Of a DNA stretch of 64,000 nt, positions 34,111 to 43,430 are shown piece after piece; positions within the stretch are counted from its first letter, which is position 1, and every line of letters starts with the position of its first letter. Under the pieces are notes generated by a model that worked only from the letters and a program-made list of their open reading frames with translations, was not told where the DNA came from and did not search any database. This DNA comes from UBA4744 sp963707435 (GTDB taxonomy: Bacteria; Actinomycetota; Acidimicrobiia; Spongiisociales; UBA4744): the NCBI GenBank assembly GCA_963707435.1, contig CAVPPF010000005.1, positions 558,001 through 622,000 of the forward strand, read 5' to 3'. Made by a program: the position numbers and the translations under genes.

Positions 34111-35362
34111 CCAGGTCACCGGACTCGTCTGCGTGATTTGTGGGACTGCGTACCCGGCCGAGGAGGCCGGGTACGTGTGTCCGGATCACGGCAACGAGGG
34201 TATCCTCGACGTCCGGTACGACTACGACCTGATCGGGTCCCGGATCTCCCGGGAGTCTTTGCGCGAGGCACGCGATCCCACCATGTGGCGGTATCGCCCG
34301 CTCCTTCCGGTGGCGCCGGATGCAGCCGTACCCCCTCTCACCGTTGGGGGAACTCCCACCTACGACGCTCCCCGGCTGGCCGAAGCCCTGGGCATTCGCC
34401 GGGTCTGGGTGAAGGATGAGGGCCGCCAACCGACGGCCTCGCTGAAGGATCGCGCCAGTGCCATGGCCATCGTCAAGGCACGGGAACAGGGCGCCGAGGT
34501 GGTGACAACTGCCAGCACCGGCAACGCCGCTGCGGCGCTGAGCGGGTTGTCCGCCAGCATGGGCCAGAAGAACGTGATCTTCGTTCCGGAGACGGCCCCG
34601 CAAGCCAAGATCGCCCAGCTGCTCGCCTACGGCTCCGTCGTGGCGTTGGTCAAAGGTACCTACGGCGATGCCTTCGATCTCTGCATGGAAGCTGCCGCAG
34701 AATTCGGCTGGTACAACCGCAACACCGGGTTCAACCCGTACATGACCGAGGGCAAGAAGACGGCCGGACTCGAGATTCTCGAACAGCTCGACTGGAAGAT
34801 CCCCGATGCCATATTTGTCAGCGTCGGCGACGGGTCGATCATCGGTGGCGTGCACAAGGCGATGAAAGACGCCGTCGCCCTCGGCTGGATCGAGCACTCC
34901 CCCCGCATCTTCGGCATCCAGTCGGCCGGGAGCGACTACCTCGTGCAGGCCTACGAGAGCGGCGAGGACGTCCTGACCAAGCCACCCATCTCGGCAACCA
35001 CCATTGCCGACTCCATCAGCGCCGACCTGCCCCGCGATCGGATCAAGGCGATGGCCGCCGTTGTCGAAACGGACGGGGCCTACCTGCGGGTTGCCGACGA
35101 AGCCATCCTGGCGGCGGTTCCTATCCTGGCCCGCGGGTCGGGTGTCTTTGCCGAACCGGCCGGAGCGGCAGCCTATGCCGGCCTTATCGTCGCGGTCGAA
35201 CGGGACCTCATCGGGCCGACCGATCGGGTGGTCGTGCTCTCCACCGGGAGCGGCCTCAAGGATGTGGCTTCCGCCATGAAAGCGGTCAAGGCCGCAGGAA
35301 CAGAACCCATGGTGGTCGAACCCACGCTGGAAGCATTGAAGAAAGCTATGGAGAAGAAGTAG
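34103..35362 (+). CDS. Threonine synthase-like PLP-dependent enzyme with zinc-ribbon-like N-terminus
   Basis: A 419-residue fold-type II PLP enzyme. The N-terminal C10-x2-C13...C26 plus H29 (CPDHG) looks like a zinc ribbon seen in some ThrC-like proteins. The PLP lysine is K115 in PTASLKDRAS, the phosphate-binding loop is TASTGNAAAA, and the C-terminal part has LSTGSGLKD. It overlaps carbamate kinase by 8 bp. In this catabolic context a beta-elimination/replacement on an amino acid or ureido substrate is as likely as threonine synthesis; no homoserine kinase is near. Confidence 0.82.
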   Translation: MTDQVTGLVCVICGTAYPAEEAGYVCPDHGNEGILDVRYDYDLIGSRISRESLREARDPTMWRYRPLLPVAPDAAVPPLTVGGTPTYDAPRLAEALGIRRVWVKDEGRQPTASLKDRASAMAIVKAREQGAEVVTTASTGNAAAALSGLSASMGQKNVIFVPETAPQAKIAQLLAYGSVVALVKGTYGDAFDLCMEAAAEFGWYNRNTGFNPYMTEGKKTAGLEILEQLDWKIPDAIFVSVGDGSIIGGVHKAMKDAVALGWIEHSPRIFGIQSAGSDYLVQAYESGEDVLTKPPISATTIADSISADLPRDRIKAMAAVVETDGAYLRVADEAILAAVPILARGSGVFAEPAGAAAYAGLIVAVERDLIGPTDRVVVLSTGSGLKDVASAMKAVKAAGTEPMVVEPTLEALKKAMEKK

Positions 35363-35366
35363 AGAA

Positions 35367-35394
35367 GTACTCAGTACTCAGTACTCAGTACTCA
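35367..35394. repeat. Four exact tandem GTACTCA heptamers
   Basis: GTACTCA is repeated four times without interruption between the threonine-synthase-like gene and the next PLP enzyme gene. It belongs to the GTACNNN heptamer family and is the only copy in the middle of an apparent operon. It leaves about 23 bp before the next start. Confidence 0.85.
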
Positions 35395-35417
35395 GAAACA
35401 AGGAACCGAGGACTCAC

Positions 35418-36881
35418 ATGATTGATCTCACCATCCACGAAAAGACGCTCGCTTCGGCCGCCGCCCAGGCGAAGAACCGGTCGATTCGCATCCCCACTTT
35501 CAAGGAAATGCGGGATCCTTCGCTCATTCCCGATTCGATCAAGCAAGAGCTCAAGTCGGTTGGATTGTGGGACCTCGACCCGCGCAACCTGTACCGGATA
35601 ACCTGGCACAACGAGCCCACCCCCACCGGCGGTGGCTACGGACCGGTCAACTTCGTCGAGCTTCCTTCCGAGCTGACCGGCACCCCCGCCCGGATTCTCC
35701 TCCTCGAGGGCAAGTGGTTTCCGACCGGCGCCCACAAGGTCGGGGCGGCCTTCGGCTGCCTGGTTCCCCGCCTCGTGACCGGTCAGTTCGATCCGGTCAC
35801 CCAGAAGGCCGTCTGGCCTTCGACCGGCAACTACTGCCGGGGAGGCGCCTACGACTCCCATCTCCTGGCGTGCGAATCCGTTGCCATCCTCCCCGAGGGC
35901 ATGAGCAAGGAACGCTTCGAATGGCTCAAGACGGTGGCAGGAGAAATCATCGCTACCCCGGGGACAGAATCGAACGTCAAAGAGATCTTCGACAAGTGCA
36001 ACGAGCTGCGGGCCTCGGGCGAAGACCTGGTGATCTTCAATCAGTTCGACGAGTTCGGCAACTATCTCTGGCACTACGCGGTGACCGGACCGGCCATGGT
36101 CGAAGTGCTCGAAGCCGCCATGCGGCCCGGCGACGAGTTCCGGGGCGTAACCCTGACCACCGGTTCGGCCGGGACGATCGCGTCGGGTGACTATCTCAAA
36201 CAGCTCTATCCCAACTCGAAGATCGCGGCCGGCGAGGCCATACAGTGCCCCACCATCCTCTACAACGGATTCGGGGAGCACCGCATCGAAGGCATCGGCG
36301 ACAAGCACATCCCCTGGATTCACAACGCCAAGAACACGGACATGGCCATCGGACTCGACGATGAGGCAACGATTGCCCTCACCCGCCTGTTCAACGAGCC
36401 GGCCGGTCAGTCCTACCTGGCCGACCAGGGCGTAGCCCCCGAACTGATCGAGAAGCTCCCGCTGCTCGGGATCTCCGGAATCGGCAACATGCTCATGGCG
36501 ATCAAGATGGCCAAGTACTACGAGATGGGCTCCCAGGATGTCGTCATCACCGTCGGGACGGACTCCATGGAAATGTACGGGAGCCGCCTGCGCGAGCTCA
36601 ACGAGGAGCGGGGCGAGTTCACCACCCTGGACGCAGCGGCGGCCTACCACCGCTACCTGCTCGGGCAGGGCATCGACCACGTCCAGGAACTGGGCTACTA
36701 CGACCGCAAGCGGGTCCACAACCTGAAGTACTACACGTGGGTCGAACAGCAGGGCAAGACCTACGAGGAGATCCAGGCGCAGTGGTACGACCCGGACTAC
36801 TGGACCTCGATTCAGGCGATGGTCGACCCCATCGATGAGCTGATCGTGGCGTTCAACAAACAGGTCGCCAGCTTGAGTTAG
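35418..36881 (+). CDS. Fold-type II PLP-dependent enzyme (TrpB/cysteine-synthase-like), unknown substrate
   Basis: A 487-residue PLP enzyme. The Schiff-base lysine is probably K107 in WFPTGAHKVGAAFG, resembling TrpB GAHKINN. A phosphate-anchoring STGNYCRGGAYDSHLLAC segment and a glycine-rich TTGSAGTIASGDYLKQLYP follow. The C-terminal ~100 residues are rich in aromatic residues. It is longer than cysteine synthase or threonine dehydratase. Position between carbamate kinase and GDH suggests ammonia-releasing cleavage of an amino acid made by the upstream steps; a 2,3-diaminopropionate lyase-like role is possible but not shown. Confidence 0.75.
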   Translation: MIDLTIHEKTLASAAAQAKNRSIRIPTFKEMRDPSLIPDSIKQELKSVGLWDLDPRNLYRITWHNEPTPTGGGYGPVNFVELPSELTGTPARILLLEGKWFPTGAHKVGAAFGCLVPRLVTGQFDPVTQKAVWPSTGNYCRGGAYDSHLLACESVAILPEGMSKERFEWLKTVAGEIIATPGTESNVKEIFDKCNELRASGEDLVIFNQFDEFGNYLWHYAVTGPAMVEVLEAAMRPGDEFRGVTLTTGSAGTIASGDYLKQLYPNSKIAAGEAIQCPTILYNGFGEHRIEGIGDKHIPWIHNAKNTDMAIGLDDEATIALTRLFNEPAGQSYLADQGVAPELIEKLPLLGISGIGNMLMAIKMAKYYEMGSQDVVITVGTDSMEMYGSRLRELNEERGEFTTLDAAAAYHRYLLGQGIDHVQELGYYDRKRVHNLKYYTWVEQQGKTYEEIQAQWYDPDYWTSIQAMVDPIDELIVAFNKQVASLS

Positions 36882-36934
36882 GTTTAGTCACGACGACCCA
36901 CAAGGGCCGCATCGAAACGGAGAAAGGCATCAAC

Positions 36935-38278
36935 GTGTCTGAGACTGTTGCGGAGTTCATGGACCGGGTTATCGCCCGGAGCCCCGGAGAGCCTGAGTTC
37001 CATCAGGCTGCGCACGAAGTCATCGAGTCGATCTGGCCGGTGCTCGACCGGCATCCGGAGTTTCGGGAAGCCAACATCCTCGACCGGATCGTTGAACCGG
37101 AGCGGGTGATCATGTTCCGGGTGCCCTGGGTTGACGACAAAGGGCGCACCCGGGTCAACCGGGGCTTTCGCGTCGAGATGAACAGCGCCATCGGGCCTTA
37201 CAAGGGCGGCCTGCGGTTCCACCCATCCGTCAACCTGGGCGTGCTCAAATTCCTCGCTTTCGAGCAAGTCTTCAAGAACGCCCTGACCACGCTGCCGATG
37301 GGAGGCGGCAAAGGAGGATCGGACTTCGATCCGAAGGGGCGGAGCGACGGCGAGGTCATGCGCTTCTGCCAGTCCTTCATGAGCGAGTTGTTCCGCCATA
37401 TTGGGGCACGCACCGACATCCCCGCCGGTGACATCGGGGTCGGAGCCCGGGAGATCGGCTATCTCTTCGGGCAGTACAAGAAGCTCGCCAACGAGTTCTC
37501 GGGGATCCTGACCGGCAAGAGCCTGGAGTGGGGCGGGAGCCTGATCAGATCCGAGTCGACCGGGTACGGCACCATCTATTTCGCAGAGGAGATGCTGAAG
37601 ACTCGGGACGACTCGATCCTGGAGAAGACCTGCCTGGTGTCGGGTTCAGGAAATGTTGCTCAGTACGCCGTGGAGAACATCCTTCGGCTGGGTGGTAAAG
37701 CCGTCACTCTGTCGGATTCGAGCGGGTTCATCTACGACGCCGAGGGTATCGATCACGAGAAGCTCGCCTGGGTCAAGGACTTGAAGAACGTGCGACGGGG
37801 TCGGATCGCCGAGTACGCCGACCAGTTCAACGCCGAGTACTACCCGGACCGGCGGCCCTGGGGGGTCGAGGGCGCCGAATGCGCTTTCCCCTGCGCCACC
37901 CAGAACGAACTGAGCGGCGAAGACGCCAAGCAACTGCTGGCCAACGGCGTGTATGTGATTGCCGAAGGCGCCAACATGCCGAGCGAACCCGAAGCGGTTG
38001 CGCAGTTCGTGGAACAGAAGATCCTGTTCGGGCCGGGCAAGGCTGCCAACGCAGGCGGTGTGGCTACCAGTGGCCTCGAGATGGCTCAAAACGCGGTGTT
38101 CAGCAACTGGACCAGGGATGAGGTCGACCAGCGGTTGTTGATGATCATGGTCAGCATCCATCGGAGCTGCCAGGAAGCGGCCGAACACTATGGAACCCCA
38201 GGAAACTACGTCAACGGCGCCAACATCGCCGGCTTCATCAAAGTAGCCGACGCCATGCTGGACCAGGGCGTTGTATAG
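36935..38278 (+). CDS. gdhA: NADP-type glutamate dehydrogenase
   Basis: A 447-residue hexameric-type glutamate dehydrogenase. The substrate region GPYKGGLRFHPSVNLGVLKF, the catalytic-lysine stretch LPMGGGKGGSDFDPKG and the nucleotide-binding SGSGNVAQYA match the classical family. It couples ammonia to 2-oxoglutarate or the reverse. GTG at 36935 has an AAAGG site. Placement in the carbamoyl/PLP operon fits assimilation of the ammonia released by the pathway. Confidence 0.95.
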   Translation: MSETVAEFMDRVIARSPGEPEFHQAAHEVIESIWPVLDRHPEFREANILDRIVEPERVIMFRVPWVDDKGRTRVNRGFRVEMNSAIGPYKGGLRFHPSVNLGVLKFLAFEQVFKNALTTLPMGGGKGGSDFDPKGRSDGEVMRFCQSFMSELFRHIGARTDIPAGDIGVGAREIGYLFGQYKKLANEFSGILTGKSLEWGGSLIRSESTGYGTIYFAEEMLKTRDDSILEKTCLVSGSGNVAQYAVENILRLGGKAVTLSDSSGFIYDAEGIDHEKLAWVKDLKNVRRGRIAEYADQFNAEYYPDRRPWGVEGAECAFPCATQNELSGEDAKQLLANGVYVIAEGANMPSEPEAVAQFVEQKILFGPGKAANAGGVATSGLEMAQNAVFSNWTRDEVDQRLLMIMVSIHRSCQEAAEHYGTPGNYVNGANIAGFIKVADAMLDQGVV

Positions 38279-38290
38279 GCAGGAGGCGTC

Positions 38291-38683
38291 ATGAGAAAAG
38301 ACGTTGGATATTTCGAAGGAACCGACTCGACCCTCCTGACCGCCCTGGTCTGCGAAGGGTTCGACACCATCCCGATGTCGAACGGCTACGACAACCACGG
38401 TCGCCACGTGCAGTTGATCAATCAGGAGAACAAACCCGATTTGCTCATCGGCTACGTCCACAAGGTCTTTGCCCCCGACGACGGCGACCCCAACTACACG
38501 ACCTACCAGGACATCTTCCATACCTGTCGTATCTACGGGGTTCCCGTGTTGCTCGAGGTGCCCAAAAAGCTCCAGGAGAAGGCGCGGGCGCTATTTCAGG
38601 ACGTACCCGACGTAGTCCAGTTCGTAGATCCGGACGACATGCTGAAGGTGGCAATCAACATCCTCGGAGACCCCCAGAAGTAG
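38291..38683 (+). CDS. Uncharacterised 130-residue protein at the end of the GDH operon
   Basis: I do not recognise a family. The gene is 12 bp after gdhA with a good ribosome-binding site (AGGAGG) and clearly coding composition. It has no signal peptide, membrane helix or cysteine-rich motif. The C-terminal ~80 residues alternate beta and alpha (LLIGYVHKVFAPDD; YGVPVLLEVPKKLQ; VVQFVDPDDMLKVAINIL), which suggests a small Rossmann-like or flavodoxin-like sub-fold. The two aspartates before ILGDPQ could be ligand contacts. It is probably co-expressed with the nitrogen-metabolism genes. Confidence 0.7.
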   Translation: MRKDVGYFEGTDSTLLTALVCEGFDTIPMSNGYDNHGRHVQLINQENKPDLLIGYVHKVFAPDDGDPNYTTYQDIFHTCRIYGVPVLLEVPKKLQEKARALFQDVPDVVQFVDPDDMLKVAINILGDPQK

Positions 38684-38684
38684 C

Positions 38685-38760
38685 GGGCCCCGACGAGGCC
38701 CGAGGGCAAGACAGGAGAGGGTCAAGCGCTGGCCGGGCGATCCCCGACGAGCCTTGACCC
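38685..38760. terminator. Two stem-loops between convergent operons
   Basis: CGGGCC/GGCCCG (38685-38703) follows the 130-residue gene, and GGGTCAAG/CTTGACCC (38719-38760) with an internal CGGG/CCCG stem lies before the ygfK stop. The pair probably terminates both facing operons. No T-runs are present. Confidence 0.55.
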
Positions 38761-38775
38761 CATCCACTCCGCCCA

Positions 38776-41700
38776 CTACTCCTGGTAGCCGGGACTTTCG
38801 ATCTTGGTGCCCGCCTCCCCGGCCATGACCGGGAGATGGGCCATGGAGCCCTGCAAACCCCGCAGCAGCACGAACATGTCGGCGGCCGGGGTCAGCGACA
38901 ACGCCTGGCCCTCGAGCGTGCCCGCGGCGGGCGTAGCTTCGAGCAGGCCGAACGATTCGAGATCCAGGCGGGCCGTGAACGAAGGCGACGAGTACTCGAC
39001 GGCACCATTGACCGAGAGACGGTGCGTCTCCCCATTCCAGCGACCCTCCATCGAACCGTCCTCGAACACCATGAAGGCGTTGTCCTTCTCGGCTTCGAAA
39101 TCGGCCCGGTCGAGGTACAAACGCGGTTTGTCCTTGTAGGGATCACCCGACGTCGGGCAGGCCGTCGTGCAGTTGCCGCATTCGTTGCAGAAGTCGGTGA
39201 GCACCGCAATCTGCAACGTTTGAGCCGCCCGATAGGCGTGCTTCTCGCCCGCCACCACGGAGTCTCCGTCCACCGCGAGAGCCGGCAGCGCCACGGCGAA
39301 CGGATCCATCTCGTAGGTCATCAGGGCCATGTTGGGACATACCCCGACGCACAGGCTGCAGATCTCATGACAATCGAGACACCGGCTCGCCTCGGCGATG
39401 GCTTGCTCGGGCGTGTAACCCAGCACGGTCTCTTCGAAACCGTCGCGCCGATCGAGCGGTGAGAACTCGATCGGGACCCGGTACTCGCGCCGAGCCCGGC
39501 GGACGGTCATCTCGTGCAGATCGACCCGCACGGCTGCTGCTTCCTCCGGCGGGTCCGCTTGACCGTGAGCGGCGATGATCGCTGCCGCAACCGCCTTGCC
39601 ATCCGCCGCCGCCTTGACGATTGAGGACGGGCCATCGGCCGCCACGTCGCCGCCGGCGTAGACGCCGGGAATCGAGGACTCGAATGTGAACGGATCGACC
39701 TCGATGTACCCGCGCTTGGTGAGCGCCGGTGTTTCCTCGCCGAAGAAGTCCAGCACCGAATGCTGGCTGATGGCCAGGATGAGGGTGTCGAGCGGAATCT
39801 CGAACTCAGAGTCCGGTACGTCGTGGGGGATCTTGCGGCCCGAAGCGTCGCGGTCGCCCCGGTACTCCGTCTTCGTGCAGATGAGTCCGGCCAGCTTGCC
39901 ATCCTCAATGTGGAGGGCGTGCGGAGCAGCCAGTTCGAAGATGCCGATCCCCTCCTCTTTGCAGGCGTGGATCTCCTCCGGATCGGCCGGCATCTGATCG
40001 ATCGTGCGCCGGTAAATGAGCGACGCCTGTTCTGCACCCACCCGGCGGGCCGAACGGACGGCATCCATGGCGGTATCCCCTGCCCCGATGACGCCCACCC
40101 GGGCGCCGATCGGCACGGGATTCTCTTCTCGAACGCTGCGCAGGAAGAGCAGCGCATCCATGATGCCTTCCGAGTCCTCCCCCTCGAGATTGAGCCGCTT
40201 GGCGAGCTGGGCGCCGACCGCCACAAAGATGGTCTCGAACCCATCGGCCCGGAGTCCGGCCATGGTGAAATCGACACCGGCCGTCTGGCCGTAGCGGATC
40301 TCCACACCCAGTTCCTGGAGGATCGCCATGTCCCGGTCGATCTCCGATTGGGGAAGTCGATAGCTGGGGATGGCTCCACCGACCATGCCGCCGGCGTAGG
40401 GGTGAGCTTCGAAAATCGTGACCGTGAACCCGGCGTACCCGAGCGCCTGGGCGGCGGACAGGCCGGCCGGTCCCGCACCGATGATGGCGACCTTCGGACC
40501 GGAGGCAGGCTTCTTGCGGAACATGACGGGCTGTTGCTCGTGCTCCATGATGAACCGCTTCATGTGCCGGATTGCCAGCGGCTGATCGAGGTGGGTCCGG
40601 ATGCACGTGTTCTCGCAGAGGTGGTCGCAGACGCGGCCGAGAATGGACGGCAGCGGATTGTCCTCCCGGGTGAGCTTGACGGCTTCGAGAAACTCGCCGT
40701 TTCGGACGGCGTTCATGTACTGCGGAACCTTCTGATCGACCGGACACTCATCCAGGCACGGAGCCTCGATGCAGTCGAAGAAGCCCAGGGTGCGGGGTGT
40801 CTTGGATCGGTCCATCCGGAAGGACTCTTTCTCGTAGCGCCAGTCCTTCCGAACCTTCTCTGCGTAGTGACGCAGGTTGAGACGGGCCATCACCTTGACG
40901 ACCAGGTCGACGAGGGCCCCGGTTCGTTCCTGGTCGAACCCGTGCGCTCCCGCCCACGCTGAAACCCGGTCGGCGACGGGTCCCTCGCCTGCGGCGAGGT
41001 GCCCGGCCAACGCCGAACATGCGTCGCTATCGAGGGCCAGGCCGCTGTCGGTGAGGGCCGACCAGCGGAGCAGCGGCACGAACTCTTCATAGCCTTCGCG
41101 GGAGATGGCCGAGCGAGCGATGAAGTCGTCCATGTCGGATGCTCCGACCGCTTCGATCGCCGCTTCGAGGTTCTCCATGTACTGCAGCATGCGCAGGTAG
41201 CCGCCGGTCTTGAGCAGGTCGGAACACACCGTCACCGTCTTCATGCCGCCGGCCAGGAGGTCGGCCACGTTGAAGCAGTCGGCTCCCCCGGCGAAGGAGA
41301 GCATGAGGTCGCCCCGGAACTCCTCGCTGATCTTGGAGGCAAGGTTGGTGGTCACCGGGTGAAGGGCCCGGCCGGACAAGTACATCATCTCGTCCCGATC
41401 GAAGACCGTGCGCCAGTTGTCCACCTCCAGCGTGTTGGACAGCTTGAGGCCGAACTTCCGATCGTGCTCGGCGGCAATCCTGCGCAGGTTGTGGAACATG
41501 GGCACGGCGTCGACGTACTTGAGGTCATGTCCGAACGCCTCATCCGGAACCGGGACGTCCACGAAGGCCAGATCCTCGTTGATGATCTTGCGGACCCGGT
41601 CGGCGCCCAGCAAGGTGGGGTTGCACTTCACCGAGGTATGCAGTTTGCGCTCTTCCAGGAGGTAGTGGGTGATCCGCTCGATTTCGTCGGGCGGGCATCC

Positions 41701-42336
41701 GTGCATCGTCGAAAGCGTGATGGTGTCCGAGACCAGCGCCGGGATCTCCAGGTCGCGCACCTCGGGATAGCGGCGGGCAACGATGTCGATGAACGCAGGC
41801 AGGTACTCCGAAGCGTCGAGCATCGTGTCGAGGTACCACTGCACGTTGGGTTTGAGGATCCCCTCCAGGTTGTAGCCGACGCTCATGTTGAAGATCATCC
41901 CGGGCCGGTCGCCCGGGAACCCGAACTTGTGGTGGAGCGCATGGATCAGGACCCAGGCCCGCAAATACTCGTCGAACGACTCGTAGACCTTGAGTTCCTG
42001 GGACCATTCGACGTTGTAGCCCTCATCTTCGATGTCGATGCACGGCTTGTTGACTTCGAGTTCGTCGAGCGTCTGCACGGTCTTCAACTCGATGAACCGG
42101 GCCCCGACGAGCCAGGAAACGATGATGTTCTGGGCCATCTGGGTGTGAGGACCGGCCGCCACTCCGAATGGTGTTTCGAGTATCTGACCGTATTTTTCGA
42201 TACGGAACCGGTCGGTCTCCTTCGGGACGAAGAAAGCCGAGCGGGGCACGCCGAAGAGCGAGTCCTTCTGCTCCAGTTCGTCGAAGACCCAGTCGGTCAG
42301 CTGCTCCATCGAAATGGGGTGGAATCGATCGGACAT
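38776..42336 (-). CDS. ygfK: YgfK-type large iron-sulfur flavoprotein (annotated elsewhere as putative selenate reductase subunit)
   Basis: An 1186-residue multidomain oxidoreductase. The N-terminal ~450 residues resemble a dihydropyrimidine/dihydroorotate dehydrogenase-like FMN barrel. A GltD-like cysteine cluster follows (CLDECPVDQKVPQYM; CDHLCENTCIRTH), then an FAD site (GAGPAGLSAAQALG) and an NAD(P)H site (GAGDTAMDAVRSARRVG). Two ferredoxin-type clusters lie near the end (CHEICSLCVGVCPNM; CNECGNCTTACP). The domain order equals E. coli YgfK, a member of the purine-linked yge/ygf set. It likely passes NAD(P)H electrons to or from a pyrimidine/purine-derived ring. Confidence 0.9.
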   Translation of the reverse strand: MSDRFHPISMEQLTDWVFDELEQKDSLFGVPRSAFFVPKETDRFRIEKYGQILETPFGVAAGPHTQMAQNIIVSWLVGARFIELKTVQTLDELEVNKPCIDIEDEGYNVEWSQELKVYESFDEYLRAWVLIHALHHKFGFPGDRPGMIFNMSVGYNLEGILKPNVQWYLDTMLDASEYLPAFIDIVARRYPEVRDLEIPALVSDTITLSTMHGCPPDEIERITHYLLEERKLHTSVKCNPTLLGADRVRKIINEDLAFVDVPVPDEAFGHDLKYVDAVPMFHNLRRIAAEHDRKFGLKLSNTLEVDNWRTVFDRDEMMYLSGRALHPVTTNLASKISEEFRGDLMLSFAGGADCFNVADLLAGGMKTVTVCSDLLKTGGYLRMLQYMENLEAAIEAVGASDMDDFIARSAISREGYEEFVPLLRWSALTDSGLALDSDACSALAGHLAAGEGPVADRVSAWAGAHGFDQERTGALVDLVVKVMARLNLRHYAEKVRKDWRYEKESFRMDRSKTPRTLGFFDCIEAPCLDECPVDQKVPQYMNAVRNGEFLEAVKLTREDNPLPSILGRVCDHLCENTCIRTHLDQPLAIRHMKRFIMEHEQQPVMFRKKPASGPKVAIIGAGPAGLSAAQALGYAGFTVTIFEAHPYAGGMVGGAIPSYRLPQSEIDRDMAILQELGVEIRYGQTAGVDFTMAGLRADGFETIFVAVGAQLAKRLNLEGEDSEGIMDALLFLRSVREENPVPIGARVGVIGAGDTAMDAVRSARRVGAEQASLIYRRTIDQMPADPEEIHACKEEGIGIFELAAPHALHIEDGKLAGLICTKTEYRGDRDASGRKIPHDVPDSEFEIPLDTLILAISQHSVLDFFGEETPALTKRGYIEVDPFTFESSIPGVYAGGDVAADGPSSIVKAAADGKAVAAAIIAAHGQADPPEEAAAVRVDLHEMTVRRARREYRVPIEFSPLDRRDGFEETVLGYTPEQAIAEASRCLDCHEICSLCVGVCPNMALMTYEMDPFAVALPALAVDGDSVVAGEKHAYRAAQTLQIAVLTDFCNECGNCTTACPTSGDPYKDKPRLYLDRADFEAEKDNAFMVFEDGSMEGRWNGETHRLSVNGAVEYSSPSFTARLDLESFGLLEATPAAGTLEGQALSLTPAADMFVLLRGLQGSMAHLPVMAGEAGTKIESPGYQE

Positions 42337-42365
42337 GTCGCTCCTCGTCTTGTTTGATCAGATAG

Positions 42366-43388
42366 TCATAGGCGGGCGTGCAGGCGGGCGGCTTGCTCGG
42401 CGGCTTTGGCGCGGATCTCGGCAGCATCGACCCTGGTGGGCTTGCCATCGGTGAAGACCACCTCGCCGTCGACCTTCACTTCCAGGGGCCGGACGCCCGG
42501 CGTGAACGCCAGGTGCCACGGATCCATCGGGTCGTACGACCACGTGACTTCGTCGTTGCGGGCCTCGGGCATGATGTCCCAGCCGGTCTCCAACCACGAC
42601 CAGGCCTTGTCCGGTCCGCACGTGATATCGACGCTGCGCTGCATGACGTATGCCAGCCGGAAGGACTCAATGACGTTGGCACCAATGCCGTCCGTTCCCA
42701 ACGCCACCGGGTTCTTGAACCGGGCCGGATTGGCATACCCAACGGCGTTGTTCAGGTTGGAGCGAGGGTTGTGCAGGATCGTTCCTCGCAAGGTGTGATC
42801 GGTGGGGAGATGCACGCAGTGGCTCAGCAACCAGTTGTCCCGGGTCATGCCGTCGAGCCGTTGTGGAGCGTCGATATCACCGATTCCTTCGGCGACGTGA
42901 ATGTGAACGCCCACCCCGAGTTCCTCGGCAAGGCCGGCGGCAGCTTCCAGCGACTCATCGGTGCACGTGAAGGCCGCATGGATACCAACCAGCGCCTTGT
43001 TGCCTTCCTGAACGAAGCGCCGGTTCTCCTCCAGGCCCCGCCGGGCACCGTCGGCCCCGTGCCGGTCGGTGATCCCGTAGGCGGGGAGAACCCGCACCCC
43101 GACCTCGGCACATGCTTCGGCGATGACACTGAGGCTCCCCTCAATGGCGTTGGGAGATTCGTGATGATCGACGATGGCCGTCGTGCCCGACTCGAGCGCC
43201 TCGAGGGCACCAAGCATGGCGGACCAACGGATCATGTCCAGGTCGAGCGCGGTGTCCAGTCGCCACCAGATCTGCTCGAGGACCTCCTGGAAGTTGGTCG
43301 GGGTCTTGGGGGGCGGGGGCATACCGCGTGCCAGGGCCGAGTAGAGGTGGTGATGGGCGCAAACCAGGCCCGGTGTCGTGGCGGACAT
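42366..43388 (-). CDS. ssnA: SsnA-like amidohydrolase lacking the N-terminal segment
   Basis: A 340-residue metal-dependent hydrolase; E. coli SsnA has about 440. The sequence starts directly at the metal site (residues 11-14, A-H-H-H in LVCAHHHLYSALARG) and misses the first ~60 residues, which form part of the beta-sandwich in the family. The later metal ligands are intact (IHAAFTCTDES; VHIHVAEG; LSHCVHL; ALGTDGIGANVI). ATG at 43388 is preceded by a strong GGAGGAG, so the shortened start looks real. It lies between xdhD and ygfK, as in the E. coli neighbourhood, and may deaminate a purine or related ring. Confidence 0.85.
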   Translation of the reverse strand: MSATTPGLVCAHHHLYSALARGMPPPPKTPTNFQEVLEQIWWRLDTALDLDMIRWSAMLGALEALESGTTAIVDHHESPNAIEGSLSVIAEACAEVGVRVLPAYGITDRHGADGARRGLEENRRFVQEGNKALVGIHAAFTCTDESLEAAAGLAEELGVGVHIHVAEGIGDIDAPQRLDGMTRDNWLLSHCVHLPTDHTLRGTILHNPRSNLNNAVGYANPARFKNPVALGTDGIGANVIESFRLAYVMQRSVDITCGPDKAWSWLETGWDIMPEARNDEVTWSYDPMDPWHLAFTPGVRPLEVKVDGEVVFTDGKPTRVDAAEIRAKAAEQAARLHARL

Positions 43389-43430
43389 ATGCTCCTCCGT
43401 TACGTTGCTACCCCAACCTACCCCTCGTGC

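Noticed and set aside
34103..35362. YgeX-type diaminopropionate ammonia-lyase
   Set aside because: The zinc-ribbon-like N-terminus and PTASLKDRAS lysine motif fit threonine-synthase-like enzymes, not YgeX.
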